The notes under the pieces were generated by a model, which did no database searches, was not told the origin of the DNA, and was given only the letters and a program-made list of their open reading frames with translations. Source: Janthinobacterium agaricidamnosum NBRC 102515 = DSM 9628 (GTDB lineage Bacteria > Pseudomonadota > Gammaproteobacteria > Burkholderiales > Burkholderiaceae_D). Taken from it: a DNA stretch of 64,000 nucleotides. The position numbers were made by a program, and so were the translations under genes. Shown here in pieces: positions 28,198-37,603 of the stretch (its first letter is position 1; every line of letters begins with the position of its first letter). The stretch spans positions 503,513-567,512 of the forward strand of contig NZ_HG322949.1 in NCBI RefSeq assembly GCF_000723165.1. Direction: 5' to 3'.

Positions 28198-29972
28198 GGT
28201 TGAAGTCTCTAAAAATTGAACCGCTTGGTCAGAATGGTTGGGAAAGCCCGCTACTCGAATTTGGCTGGCGAACCACGCTCATCTTCGCCAAGAATGGTAG
28301 TGGTAAGACTCCGATTATCCAGTCATTGGCAGCTAGTCTTGGATTCCCGCCGAAGTTCCGGGACGAGATTTTCAGCAAATGCTCTACGGTGACATTGGAG
28401 GCCGAGAACGACGGTGAGCCACTAATCATCCGCCGAATTCTAGGAGCGAACAACCGCGACTTCCACGCGATCATGACCTATCGGGGTCAAGAGTCTGAGC
28501 ATTACAATGAAGGAGCCTTTTCTGCGGCTCTTTTCGAGGCGCTTGGTCTAGAGCCTCCCCGCCTCGTAACGACCGGCGGGCAGGTAGCACAACCTTACGT
28601 GTCTACCGTCCTGCCAGTTTTTTACCTGAACCAAGGCGATGGCTACACGGCGGTCTATAAGTCGAATAGTGCGTTCATCGCTGACCAGTTCGTGGAGATG
28701 GTCCGCTTCGTGTTTGGCTTAAATCCCAAGCACTCGTTCGATGTAAAGAAGGACCTAATTGGTGAGAAGGCAGCGCTTGAAGCGCAGACACGGAAGATCG
28801 TGGCAGCGCAACGAATTTTCGAGTACCAATCACGAGGCGTTGACTATGCCCCTGCCAACCAAGATGTACTTCAACGCCGGGTAGCTGATATCACAGGCCA
28901 AATTAACACGCTGCGAGATTCAGTCGACGCGAAAGGTACTGCTAGTTCAGCAGTCACCGAACTGCTTCGTCAAAAAGACCAACAGATACGATCAAAGCAA
29001 ATTGAACTCTCCGAACTGCAGAATCGCGTTTCTGGGATTGACTCCATTCGAACGGAAATCGAAGGTGAAGTAAAGACACTTGGTCTCAATGAACAGGCTC
29101 GCCGAGTGTTCTCTTCTTTCGGCGAAATTTGTGGTGCAACTAATTGCGGCTTGTTCATGGGCAGCACTGAGTCGTATGGCAAGAATCTCTTATATCTCCG
29201 TGACCAAATCAAGGACCTCGACCGCAATGCGTTACGCGCCGAGATTCGTATTGAGCAGATCATAGAAGTCTTGATGAATCTGCAAGTAGAGCGCCAAGTC
29301 CTGGTGACTCAACTGAACTCACCAGCAGCGGCCGGTATCGATCAACTCGTGACCGCTGTTCAGGGACTGACCAAACAGCTGGTAGAAGCCCAAGGCGAAC
29401 TCGGGAGAATGGTCGCGCTTCAAGGGGAGCGATTTAAGATCGTAAAGCTAGAAGAAGAGCGGCTGCGAATTCAGGAGCGTATTGATAGCTTATCCAATAG
29501 TGGCCGAACCGATTTCGATTTCAATAAACTTCGCTACCAATTGCGTGAACTGGCGGTGAAGTGGATGGACATTCTGGATACCCATAACGTATCGAGGAAC
29601 GTCGACATCGATTTAGACCTTAGGTTCAAGTTCGACGGTGAGTCCTTAGATCTCTTCTCCGGAAGCACAAAAATCCGTTTGGTATTGGCAATCCATGCCG
29701 CGCTATTCGAAGCCTACATATCAGAGCCATCGCGACCATTCAGGCTGATTATTCTGGATACACCGAAACAGCAGGAGCTTCATACCGAGGACCTCGCGAA
29801 ATACCTCCGTGAGTTGGAAAATCTTTGTGCAGCAAAGAATGCTCAGCTAATTCTTTCGTCAACAGAGTACGACCATCCGACTGGACCGCAGGACAAGCGA
29901 TGGCTGCCGAAATATAAGGGAGCTGACCATCCGATGTACTTAGGCACCGCCGGCGATTTCATTGGCGATTGA
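28194..29972 (+). CDS. ABC-three-component system ATPase, DUF3732-like (SMC/Rad50 type)
   Basis: 592 residues with a GTG start overlapping the upstream stop (GTGA) and ggggagaa before it. Walker A is FAKNGSGKTPII (residue ~35). Long coiled coils occupy residues ~190-450, and Walker B is LIILDTPKQQE (residue ~520) with a signature-like LFSGSTKIRLVLAIHAALFE before it. A C-x4-C pair (ICGATNCGLF, residue ~317) interrupts the coiled coil at the place of a zinc hook. The architecture is that of DUF3732 ATPases of ABC-3C conflict systems. Confidence 0.82.
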   Translation: MRLKSLKIEPLGQNGWESPLLEFGWRTTLIFAKNGSGKTPIIQSLAASLGFPPKFRDEIFSKCSTVTLEAENDGEPLIIRRILGANNRDFHAIMTYRGQESEHYNEGAFSAALFEALGLEPPRLVTTGGQVAQPYVSTVLPVFYLNQGDGYTAVYKSNSAFIADQFVEMVRFVFGLNPKHSFDVKKDLIGEKAALEAQTRKIVAAQRIFEYQSRGVDYAPANQDVLQRRVADITGQINTLRDSVDAKGTASSAVTELLRQKDQQIRSKQIELSELQNRVSGIDSIRTEIEGEVKTLGLNEQARRVFSSFGEICGATNCGLFMGSTESYGKNLLYLRDQIKDLDRNALRAEIRIEQIIEVLMNLQVERQVLVTQLNSPAAAGIDQLVTAVQGLTKQLVEAQGELGRMVALQGERFKIVKLEEERLRIQERIDSLSNSGRTDFDFNKLRYQLRELAVKWMDILDTHNVSRNVDIDLDLRFKFDGESLDLFSGSTKIRLVLAIHAALFEAYISEPSRPFRLIILDTPKQQELHTEDLAKYLRELENLCAAKNAQLILSSTEYDHPTGPQDKRWLPKYKGADHPMYLGTAGDFIGD

Positions 29973-30009
29973 GCCTATGATGTATTAATTCATAAACAAA
30001 GGAAAAAAT

Positions 30010-30948
30010 ATGGCCTTCGTCGAGCCACTAAATACTATTGGCGCCGCTCTCCTTCGTGTCGCTGCTGCCATTATCGGCAGGAAACCCTTAACCCAAGATA
30101 AGTATCTGAAATCACGCCTTGTCATGCGCGGTATCGTGGCTGAACTCCCGACGGAGTTCCCCTTCCAAATCGCGGACGAGGACGGTCGCACCCATCGCGG
30201 GGTCTACGCCCTCAATCTCGTGATTTGGAATCGCGGGACGCATGCAATTTCTCCCTCCGATTTTCTCGACAACGCGCCGCTCCGCTTATCCATTGGGAAA
30301 AATGCATACATCATTAGGGCGGACCTTCTTTCGAATGATGATCAACTCATATGCTCCCTTTCTCAGGGAGACGATCAAAACGTGGATATCTACTTCGATT
30401 GTATCAATCCTGGTGACCACATAAACGTCATTCTCTTCTACGGTGGCGAAGCAATGGCGGATGTTGAAATACTCGGCCGAATTCGCGGTCAAGCAACTAG
30501 CTTGGATCATCACGCTGAGGAGGTTAAGGCCGGTATAGGAGAATGGCTTGCCACATTATTTATCTTACTTTGGACTGCCAACATGTTTGTGGGGCTGCCG
30601 ATTAGTTCGTGGCTCATATACAGCAACTACAGTTTTGCAAAACTCCTACAAACGCCACCAAGCATTCCCAGTGCTATTGTGGCGTCGTTTTGGCTGGGCA
30701 TCATGCTCCTCTTTATGTTCGTACAATCACGTATTGGCATGTGGTGGGAGCGTCGCAAATATCCACTTGGCTACCCCCTCCACGCAGACTTCGAGCCGCC
30801 CCTCATCGAAAACGTCAAAGGCATGATTCTGACTGTATTCACAGCGAAGAAACAACGTCTCTCGACGTCGATGTTTGACTGGGCGAAGCCAGTTATTGTG
30901 ACTCGTAAGAAAAGCAAACGCCTCAGCGTTGACGACTGGGTTGCATAA
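30010..30948 (+). CDS. uncharacterised two-TM protein downstream of the ABC-3C operon
   Basis: 312 residues, ATG with aaggaa upstream, 37 bases after the ATPase stop, so probably in the same transcript. Residues 1-170 look like a beta-rich soluble domain (RGVYALNLVIWNRGTHAISP, then VDIYFDCINPGDHINVILFY). Two hydrophobic segments follow: WLATLFILLWTANMFVGLPI (residue ~179) and IVASFWLGIMLLFMFV (residue ~220), then a basic tail (TRKKSKRLSV). No family was recognised. A membrane-acting accessory or an independent effector are both possible. Confidence 0.65.
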   Translation: MAFVEPLNTIGAALLRVAAAIIGRKPLTQDKYLKSRLVMRGIVAELPTEFPFQIADEDGRTHRGVYALNLVIWNRGTHAISPSDFLDNAPLRLSIGKNAYIIRADLLSNDDQLICSLSQGDDQNVDIYFDCINPGDHINVILFYGGEAMADVEILGRIRGQATSLDHHAEEVKAGIGEWLATLFILLWTANMFVGLPISSWLIYSNYSFAKLLQTPPSIPSAIVASFWLGIMLLFMFVQSRIGMWWERRKYPLGYPLHADFEPPLIENVKGMILTVFTAKKQRLSTSMFDWAKPVIVTRKKSKRLSVDDWVA

Positions 30949-30959
30949 GACTGCATGAG

Positions 30960-31170
30960 CCAAACCGGGTTTAGGCCGGCGTTGTGAACCAAGCAGTCAA
31001 GGATCGTCTTGGTCAAGGTGGCGTCACCGATAGCGGCGTGCCGATGTTCAATGGGAAGCTGGCTGGTGACCATGGTCAAGCGGCTGCATTGGCGGATCGA
31101 GCACTTTTAGCAGGTCGCGCCGGTGCGCGTCGTCGAGCACGACTAGTCCCCAACCATCAATCACGAGCAC
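30960..31170 (-). pseudogene. IS21-family istB remnant
   Basis: On the minus strand, the translation reads VIDGWGLVVLDDAHRRDLLK and, after a frameshift, MVTSQLPIEHRHAAIGDATL followed by ILDCLVHNAG. This is the C-terminal third of an IS21 helper ATPase (IstB). It is frame-shifted and truncated. The rest of the gap up to 31467 shows no other feature except the AT-rich leader of the next gene. Confidence 0.78.
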
Positions 31171-31467
31171 AGCTATGTTGACAAGCTGCCTGAGCAACTT
31201 CATGCAGGGGCCCTCCGGTGCGGCCAATAGCCAGCTCGTAGAGCAAGCACGGCAGATGAACGTAATACCCGCCTTTTCGGGACCCCGAGTCGATTCACCG
31301 TTACAATGAGTTCTGCGCTAAAGAATTTTCATATGGCAGTACATGCGTTAGGTAGTGTGATAAATCAAGAAATAGACCACACGGCCTAACCTTGAATTTC
31401 TTGGTCAATGCTACTCGTATAGATGCTCGGAAAGATCAATATCATTTAATTTAGTCAAGGACATCGT

Positions 31468-32796
31468 ATGTGGTTAGAAGAAGTCAGTCTTGAAAATATT
31501 AAATGTTTCAAGAAAACCACCCTAAATTTAAAGCAAGAGGGTGGAAGAGCTGGATGGGTAACACTGTTAAGCGAGAATGGCGGCGGTAAGACCACTTTGC
31601 TCCAATCAATGGCCTTAGCGCTCGCTGGACCTGAAGTCGCATCACAGTTGTTACCGCGCCCCACGGGCTGGCTGCGGCAAGAAGGTGTGGTTGGAAAAAT
31701 TTCATGCCGTATACATCAAGAGCCTTCTGATTCAGGCACTTTTGGCGTGGATAAAATTCGTACCTCCTTCGCATATACACAGCATGTGACAGGCCATGAA
31801 CGAATCATCATCAGAGGAAAGGTTCATACGCAGCCGGGAGTACATGAGTCCGCTGACCGATCGTTGAGTTGGCTACGACAAAACGCTTTTTCATCAAGCA
31901 GCAAAGGTTGGTTCGCGGCTGGCTATGGCGCGTTTAGGCGGCTGACGAGAAGAAGCCAGGTTTTGGTTCCCTCAATGCAACAGCCATCTCGATTCACCAA
32001 CTTCTCCACTCAGTTTGCAGAGGACGAAGGACTGGCAACTCTAGAAAACTGGTTGATGTATCTTGATTATCAAGAAGTAAAACGTTCAAAAAACACTTCG
32101 ACTAGATTGAAAGAGATAAGTGTTGACGCGATAAATGGCTTGCTTCCTTCGAGTGTTCGCTTCGACTCGATAGACGATGAAGGTCGAATTTTGTTTGATG
32201 TGGATGGTGCCAAAGTTCCTACGTTCGCGCTCAGTGATGGTTATCGTAGTGTTCTCGCATTGGCTGGAGATCTGGTTTGGAGATTGATTGAAGGATTCCC
32301 AGATTTGTCGAATCCTCTCTCCGCTCACGGTGTCGTTTTAATCGATGAACTAGATATCCATCTGCATCCAGTATGGCAACGTTATATTGCAACCTGGTTG
32401 CAGGAGAAATTTCCAAATATACAGTTTATTGTTAGCACTCATAGTCCCTTTGTCGCTGCTGGGGCCGGCCGTGATGCGCTAACTCTAAAGATAATAAAAG
32501 ATAATGAGTCTCCAAATAAAATAGTTCATGATGTTTTCGCTCTAGATGTTGATGATATTTTAAAAAGTGATGCTTTCGATCTTACGTCTACCTATGCGCC
32601 AGAGATACAAGATAAATTGAATCGATATGAATTTTTGATGGCAAAAAGGACTCGACTTACAACACGACAGAAGACTGAGCTGTCTAATCTTAGTGAGTTT
32701 TTTGCTATTTATAATCCCTATGGAATTGAAGAGCTTCCATCAGATTTTGAGAGAAAAATCAATAATTATATGGCAAAGCAAAATGATAAAAGTTAA
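31468..32796 (+). CDS. ptuA: AAA family ATPase, PtuA-like (Septu)
   Basis: 442 residues, ATG with aagga upstream. The RecF/SMC-type head shows EVSLENIKCFKKTTLNL, Walker A LLSENGGGKTTLLQ (residue ~38), a signature-like ALSDGYRSVLALAGDLVW (residue ~253), Walker B VVLIDELDIHLHPVWQR (residue ~292) and the H-switch VSTHSPFVAAGAGRD. The gene overlaps an HNH endonuclease gene, the arrangement of the Septu (PtuA-PtuB) defence system, also found in retron Ec78-type systems. No retron reverse transcriptase is nearby. DNA is markedly AT-rich. Confidence 0.8.
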   Translation: MWLEEVSLENIKCFKKTTLNLKQEGGRAGWVTLLSENGGGKTTLLQSMALALAGPEVASQLLPRPTGWLRQEGVVGKISCRIHQEPSDSGTFGVDKIRTSFAYTQHVTGHERIIIRGKVHTQPGVHESADRSLSWLRQNAFSSSSKGWFAAGYGAFRRLTRRSQVLVPSMQQPSRFTNFSTQFAEDEGLATLENWLMYLDYQEVKRSKNTSTRLKEISVDAINGLLPSSVRFDSIDDEGRILFDVDGAKVPTFALSDGYRSVLALAGDLVWRLIEGFPDLSNPLSAHGVVLIDELDIHLHPVWQRYIATWLQEKFPNIQFIVSTHSPFVAAGAGRDALTLKIIKDNESPNKIVHDVFALDVDDILKSDAFDLTSTYAPEIQDKLNRYEFLMAKRTRLTTRQKTELSNLSEFFAIYNPYGIEELPSDFERKINNYMAKQNDKS

Positions 32797-33424
32797 TCGC
32801 TCAGCCCAGCCAAAATCTTTGGCGACCAATGCTTCCAAATGGAAGAGCGAACTTCTCGCTGCTATTTCCGGTGGCGTCAAAAAAGATATAAAAAATGCTT
32901 TTTCTAAGTATGGACAGAAAGATGTTAAGGCGGCTCTTGAGTTAATGTTTAATGATAAGTGCGCATATTGCGAATCTGAGATCAGTAGCGTCACGTATGG
33001 TCACATCGAACATTTCAGGCCTAAAGGTAAATATCCGTCCCATACTTTTACTTGGAAAAATTTACTTTTGGCATGCGCGCGCTGCAACGATGCCGAACAT
33101 AAAGGGCAATTGTTTCCGTTGGCGGCCCAAGGCGGACCGCTCGTTAATCCCTGCACGGAGGATCCAGACTCGTTCATAAAATTTACCTATGATGCTAAAA
33201 CTCGAATGGCGCGAGCGGAAGGAAAAAATGGACGCGGTGGCAAGACTGTTGAGATATTTGGGCTTAATACTCGTAAGCATTTGGTAAGGCGACGCTCTAT
33301 CATGATTAGAAATCTCGCTTTTATCCGAACAAAAGCCGCCACTGATCCGGAGGCAATGAACTTAATTATTGAGGCAAAAAAAACCACAAGTGAGTTTTCA
33401 GCTTGGGCAAAAAGCCTTTTTTAA
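32783..33424 (+). CDS. ptuB: HNH endonuclease, PtuB-like (Septu, TIGR02646-type)
   Basis: 213 residues from the ATG at 32783, which overlaps the end of ptuA by 14 bases. CAYCESEIS supplies two zinc ligands, YGHIEHFRPKGKYP the HIEHF catalytic element, and NLLLACARCNDAEHKGQLFP the second Cys pair and Asn/His. RRSIMIRNLAF lies in the C-terminal part. The length and motifs match retron/Septu HNH effectors. It probably degrades DNA or RNA when released by PtuA. Confidence 0.82.
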   Translation: MIKVNRSAQPKSLATNASKWKSELLAAISGGVKKDIKNAFSKYGQKDVKAALELMFNDKCAYCESEISSVTYGHIEHFRPKGKYPSHTFTWKNLLLACARCNDAEHKGQLFPLAAQGGPLVNPCTEDPDSFIKFTYDAKTRMARAEGKNGRGGKTVEIFGLNTRKHLVRRRSIMIRNLAFIRTKAATDPEAMNLIIEAKKTTSEFSAWAKSLF

Positions 33425-33537
33425 TGATGTTTTAGATGTTCTGAACACTTCATTTGTATTGCGCACGAATTGTCCGCGAACACGCGGCGACTGGTGGGAT
33501 TCAACAGCCGGAAGGTGCCTAGCGATCGGGTGATCGA

Positions 33538-33860
33538 GTGGAGCTTGCGCAAGCGTGCAGCAACAGTCCTCGCTTTGAAAAGCTCTATACCGATGGCGCC
33601 TATTGTGGAAAATGTGCTCATGCCATCGAGCTGGCACATCGTCTTTCGGTTGAAGTGGTTTGTCATCCAACCAATGGCACGACCGGAACGTTACACGATC
33701 CCAATATCGCTCCTGAGCATGTTGCTGCTAAAGATGCCGGACTCATCGTCCTTCCCATGCGCTGGATCGTTGAAAGGACCCATGCGTGGAACGAACGCTG
33801 GCGCCGCACGATGATTGATGTATTACGACCGCAAACTCGATGTCTCGGAAGCTTGGCATT
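33538..33860 (+). pseudogene. IS5-family transposase, C-terminal fragment cut by a transposon end
   Basis: Readable segments are FEKLYTDGAYCGKCAHAIEL, LSVEVVCHPTNGTTGTLHDP, GLIVLPMRWIVERTHAWNER and, after a frameshift, YDRKLDVSEAW. These are the last 100 residues of an IS5-type transposase. The homology ends exactly where the end-like repeat begins (33859), so the IS was interrupted there. No start or N-terminal half is present. Confidence 0.82.
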
Positions 33861-33900
33861 GGACGGCACATGAGCTTGCACCACCGCACATAAGCGCCAG
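33859..33900 (+). repeat. internal left-type transposon end
   Basis: TTGGACGGCACATGAGCTTG and the following CAC match the outermost left terminus (TTGGACGACACATAAGTTTG) at all but three or four positions, including the outer TTGG that only terminal copies carry. A partial second copy (GCACATAAGCGCCAG) follows at 33886. The orientation equals the left end, so 33859-37768 has the form of a small element. The rest of the gap (33901-34535) is AT-rich without a recognisable gene. Confidence 0.7.
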
Positions 33901-34535
33901 ATAGGTTTGGACTGATCTGAAACTTGGTATCTGACGACATAGACGTCGAATTTTCTCGCGATTACTTCAAATACGGGATTGCGTGTGCGGTTAATTTAAT
34001 CGATGTTCAAGTCGAAGTTGTGTTCTTCACGGCCTTCTTTCATACGCAGCGTAACGGCAATTCGGTGGCTTGCCCACAATTTGGGATTGTGGGCGACCGC
34101 AACACTGATAGCCCATTGTCGGGCTAAACCCGCTCCGCCTTGCCCTTGAGCCGCAAAAATTCCGCGCAGGGTGAATTCCTTGTTTACTTACGCTGCCGTG
34201 CCCACACATAGTGCGCCCCACGTTTACTAATACTTGCACAACACTACATCAAGCAGTAGTGTTGCGTAAGCTATTGAATCTATGAATTTTCTTTCTTCCT
34301 TAGAATCTCGGATTTTGTACGAAAAAATAATTTTTGGTATGGTGGTTAACAACAAACGCAATGCTATACTTGGTACTTAATTAATATTTCTTGTCTATAT
34401 TCAACTTGGAAAATGCGCCTGTAAAAAGTACATTAAAGGGACATATTTATAGACCCGTTCGTTATTTTTTTTGATGAGTATGTGGGCGAGCACAATACGA
34501 AGTTTTAATAATTTAGAATAAAAAAGGCGGCTCGA

Positions 34536-37500
34536 ATGGAACAGATAGATAAAAATATACATGGCCTTGATCACGTACTTTGGTCTTCCCTTAGAGCATG
34601 TCAACAATTGAGCATTCAGAATGCCTTGCTATACACACAAACCCCATTTTCTGAACACGATCATAAATCTTGTTTGATAAGTCTTCCTACAGGGGCCGGA
34701 AAGTCAGGTGTAATCGCCGTTTTGGCACACCATGTTGATCAGAGTCGAATCCTGGTGTTATGCCATCGTCGCGCCGTATGTGATCAACTCGCCAAAGAAA
34801 TTAGTGGCGGCTTTTTTACGAAGACTTGTCCGGCGGCTCCTATTCCGATGAGGCCAGTATTTCGAAGCATTGAAAATACAGATGCTAATGGAATTTATGT
34901 AACTACCTTCCAGATGTTGAATAGTTTAAGTAGTGACCGGCTGGAAGAAATAAAGCAATTCTTCGATTTGATAATTATTGATGAAGGCCACTCAGAACCT
35001 TCGCCGGTTTGGCGAACGCTGGTGCGTGGAACTTCTGCACATAAAATCGTAATTACTGCAACACCATATCGGAATGATCTTTTTCAATTCGATGTTAGTC
35101 CTACGGCCAGCTATGTCTACACATTTTCTGAGGCATTAGCGGATCAAGTTCTAAGTGAACCAGCTTTCGCTACTGTTGCCCAAGAGAATATTTTGCACAG
35201 TGTACTTAAATTTCTCGATGAATTTCCGACAGCGAAATGTATTGTCAAATGCAAATCGTTTGAAAAAGTTGAATATTTTTTTAATTTATTCAATCAACAT
35301 GTTCCGACACTTGCAATACATCAGCGATATACGAACGATACTCGCGATAACGTAAAAACGGCTGTGCCTAAGGCTCTAAGCGATAGTGTATTTAGAGTTC
35401 TGGTCCATCAACATAAATTGGATGAAGGCGTTGATATCCCTGCGGCCAAGCTCATGGTATTAACGTATCCTTTAGGTAGTGGCCGAGAACTTGTTCAAAC
35501 TGTTGGACGTGTGGTGCGTACTTTTGACGGCCTTCATCCAGTCGTACTCGAATTCGACCATCCAACCAATTTCGCAATGTGGTCTAGTTACCGTGACTTT
35601 GACAGCTCGCTTCAATCCGTTAACGGCGTTAGCAAGTTTCTGGCTTCTCTTAACACGGGAAGACTAATTGAATTATACTTGGATGCATTTCCTGAATTCA
35701 GTTACCATGAAAATCGGTTTGTAGGAAAATTTGATATTAATTCTTTTGATCCTGATAAGGCATTAAGTATTCCAACCGCTTCGATCTGTTTTCTACACTC
35801 GCAGGTCGGGTTTGCGCTGCCGCAAGCTGCTGACACGCTTTATTGGCGTGCGACGAATCAAGGGGAGTTGTGTAAAGTATTTAAATCAAATTCAACTGAA
35901 ATAATTATTGTTCTGTCTGTCGCATTTAATAAATCTCGGTTTCTGTCCAATGAGCTTTTTTTTGAGCCAAGTCTTGAAATTGTTTTGTTGCGACAATTGG
36001 CGAACGGAATAGTCGCTGTATTCGATAGTCGTGGGCGCACTTACAGCTCTGATGCTGAGCTTAATTTTGGCTCCCCTCTGGAACAGAGTAAGTTGCTCAA
36101 AGTCATGACTAGAGGTGCTTCTATACGGCCCAAAGAAGCGAGCACTAGATCAATCAATTCAGCTCGTAAAAGACCTGAAGCAATGGTAATTAAGGGGGAA
36201 AACCTTGATGATCTTGGGGGGCAGCAGCAATTTGCAGCATATCGTATGTCGACAATAAAGTGCGACACCTTAGACAATCAAGGAAATAAGTCAGGTAGCT
36301 ATTATATAGGGGTCGATGCTGGACGAATTTCGGATCATAAAGACCGTCAATTTAGTTTGGCAGATCTGGATGAATGGTTTGAAATGATTGAAAAATGTTT
36401 GGCATCTGATGTCGAAGCTTCGGGGCGAATTTTGAATTCGTTTTCAAAACCAATTATACCCACCGATGCTTTAATGGCAGAGTCAGTTGTGTTCGATTTT
36501 AGTATTTACGAAAAACCGATTGAGTTTCTTGTAAATGGAATTAAGTTTGAATTGGATAATAGTTTTTTATATTATCAATATGATTCGAAATTTGTTTTAA
36601 GTAATGGAGTTGAGGCATGCAATGTAAGTATAAATATTATTGCTGAGTATCCTTATGTTGAATTTGTTACGGAAAGTGATATTGAGATTATTGGTTTTGA
36701 TGAGAGTTTTGGATTCGAAAAATTTTTAATCCGGTCATTGCATAAAATATTATTTAAAAATGGAATTACTTATGCGGGAGGTCGATTTTATGAATTAAGA
36801 TTGCCGACGCAAGATGGTTTTGTTGTTGCTAATTCTGAATTGAGCGGTGTTCTCATCGCTATTCCTGGCCTGTTGCAAGATGGATTAACTGAAAAAGGAC
36901 ATGTAGACGGAATTATCCAGACCTCAGCCGATGAATTTTCATTAAATTCAGTATTTTATATTATTGATAAACTAAAAAATTACTCTTTGCCAAATCCAAC
37001 AATATCAGAATTGGGGCCGTTCTATTCACATATTGCTGCGGCAGATTTCATCTTGTGTTCCGACATGGGAACTGAGCCTGCTGATTTTGTCATTTCCTCC
37101 CCAGAAAAACTTGTGTATGTACATGTCAAATGTGGCACGTCTGCGCAACGTCCGCAATCGTCTGCGGGCGCGCTAGCTGAGGTTGGCTCTCAAGCAACCA
37201 AAAATTTGGAAATGCTTGTTTCGGGCGACCGTAACCTGAAGGCTGCAAATTGGACAAATCTGTTGGCGGATTGGCCGGAGCCTGCCGCTCCTCAGCGCTT
37301 GGCAAATCGCATTCGTCTGTTCGAGGGGCGTAGATTTGATAGTACAGTTGATGCGCTTGAACCTGCACTTGAGCAGCTTTGGGCTGTAATAGCAGCACGC
37401 CGCAGAAGTGTCGGCGTTCGCAAGGAGGTCTGGATTATTGCGGCAAACAGCTTTTCGATTTCTGATTTTGAGACGCAGATGAGACTAGGTGTAGGAGGAC

Positions 37501-37595
37501 GTAGTGAGTCACTCCAAGCTTATCAATTGTTGCAAGGATGGATGAGTGCGGCATCGAACTTGGACGCCGAGGTGAAAATATTTGTGTCCCGGTAA
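34536..37595 (+). CDS. large SF2 helicase with possible C-terminal nuclease domain
   Basis: 1019 residues. The N-terminal third is a superfamily 2 helicase: LISLPTGAGKSGVIAVLAHH (Walker A, residue ~50), LIIIDEGHSEPSPVW (DEGH box, ~149), KIVITATPYRND (motif III, ~172), LVHQHKLDEGVDIPAAKLMV (motif V region) and LVQTVGRVVRTF (motif VI). Residues ~400-840 match nothing I know. At ~849-866, ADFVISSPEKLVYVHVKCG resembles a PD-(D/E)XK active site (Asp, then xVK, the usual Glu replaced by His). Strongly AT-rich, ends 9 bases before the right-end repeats. No recognised partner gene; a single-gene antiphage system is the working idea. Confidence 0.75.
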   Translation: MEQIDKNIHGLDHVLWSSLRACQQLSIQNALLYTQTPFSEHDHKSCLISLPTGAGKSGVIAVLAHHVDQSRILVLCHRRAVCDQLAKEISGGFFTKTCPAAPIPMRPVFRSIENTDANGIYVTTFQMLNSLSSDRLEEIKQFFDLIIIDEGHSEPSPVWRTLVRGTSAHKIVITATPYRNDLFQFDVSPTASYVYTFSEALADQVLSEPAFATVAQENILHSVLKFLDEFPTAKCIVKCKSFEKVEYFFNLFNQHVPTLAIHQRYTNDTRDNVKTAVPKALSDSVFRVLVHQHKLDEGVDIPAAKLMVLTYPLGSGRELVQTVGRVVRTFDGLHPVVLEFDHPTNFAMWSSYRDFDSSLQSVNGVSKFLASLNTGRLIELYLDAFPEFSYHENRFVGKFDINSFDPDKALSIPTASICFLHSQVGFALPQAADTLYWRATNQGELCKVFKSNSTEIIIVLSVAFNKSRFLSNELFFEPSLEIVLLRQLANGIVAVFDSRGRTYSSDAELNFGSPLEQSKLLKVMTRGASIRPKEASTRSINSARKRPEAMVIKGENLDDLGGQQQFAAYRMSTIKCDTLDNQGNKSGSYYIGVDAGRISDHKDRQFSLADLDEWFEMIEKCLASDVEASGRILNSFSKPIIPTDALMAESVVFDFSIYEKPIEFLVNGIKFELDNSFLYYQYDSKFVLSNGVEACNVSINIIAEYPYVEFVTESDIEIIGFDESFGFEKFLIRSLHKILFKNGITYAGGRFYELRLPTQDGFVVANSELSGVLIAIPGLLQDGLTEKGHVDGIIQTSADEFSLNSVFYIIDKLKNYSLPNPTISELGPFYSHIAAADFILCSDMGTEPADFVISSPEKLVYVHVKCGTSAQRPQSSAGALAEVGSQATKNLEMLVSGDRNLKAANWTNLLADWPEPAAPQRLANRIRLFEGRRFDSTVDALEPALEQLWAVIAARRRSVGVRKEVWIIAANSFSISDFETQMRLGVGGRSESLQAYQLLQGWMSAASNLDAEVKIFVSR

Positions 37596-37603
37596 TTTGC
37601 TCA

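Noticed and set aside
31320..31467. Retron msr/reverse transcriptase upstream of the Septu-like genes
   Set aside because: No reverse transcriptase motif (YADD) or folded msr-like repeat could be seen; the ATPase/HNH pair stands alone.
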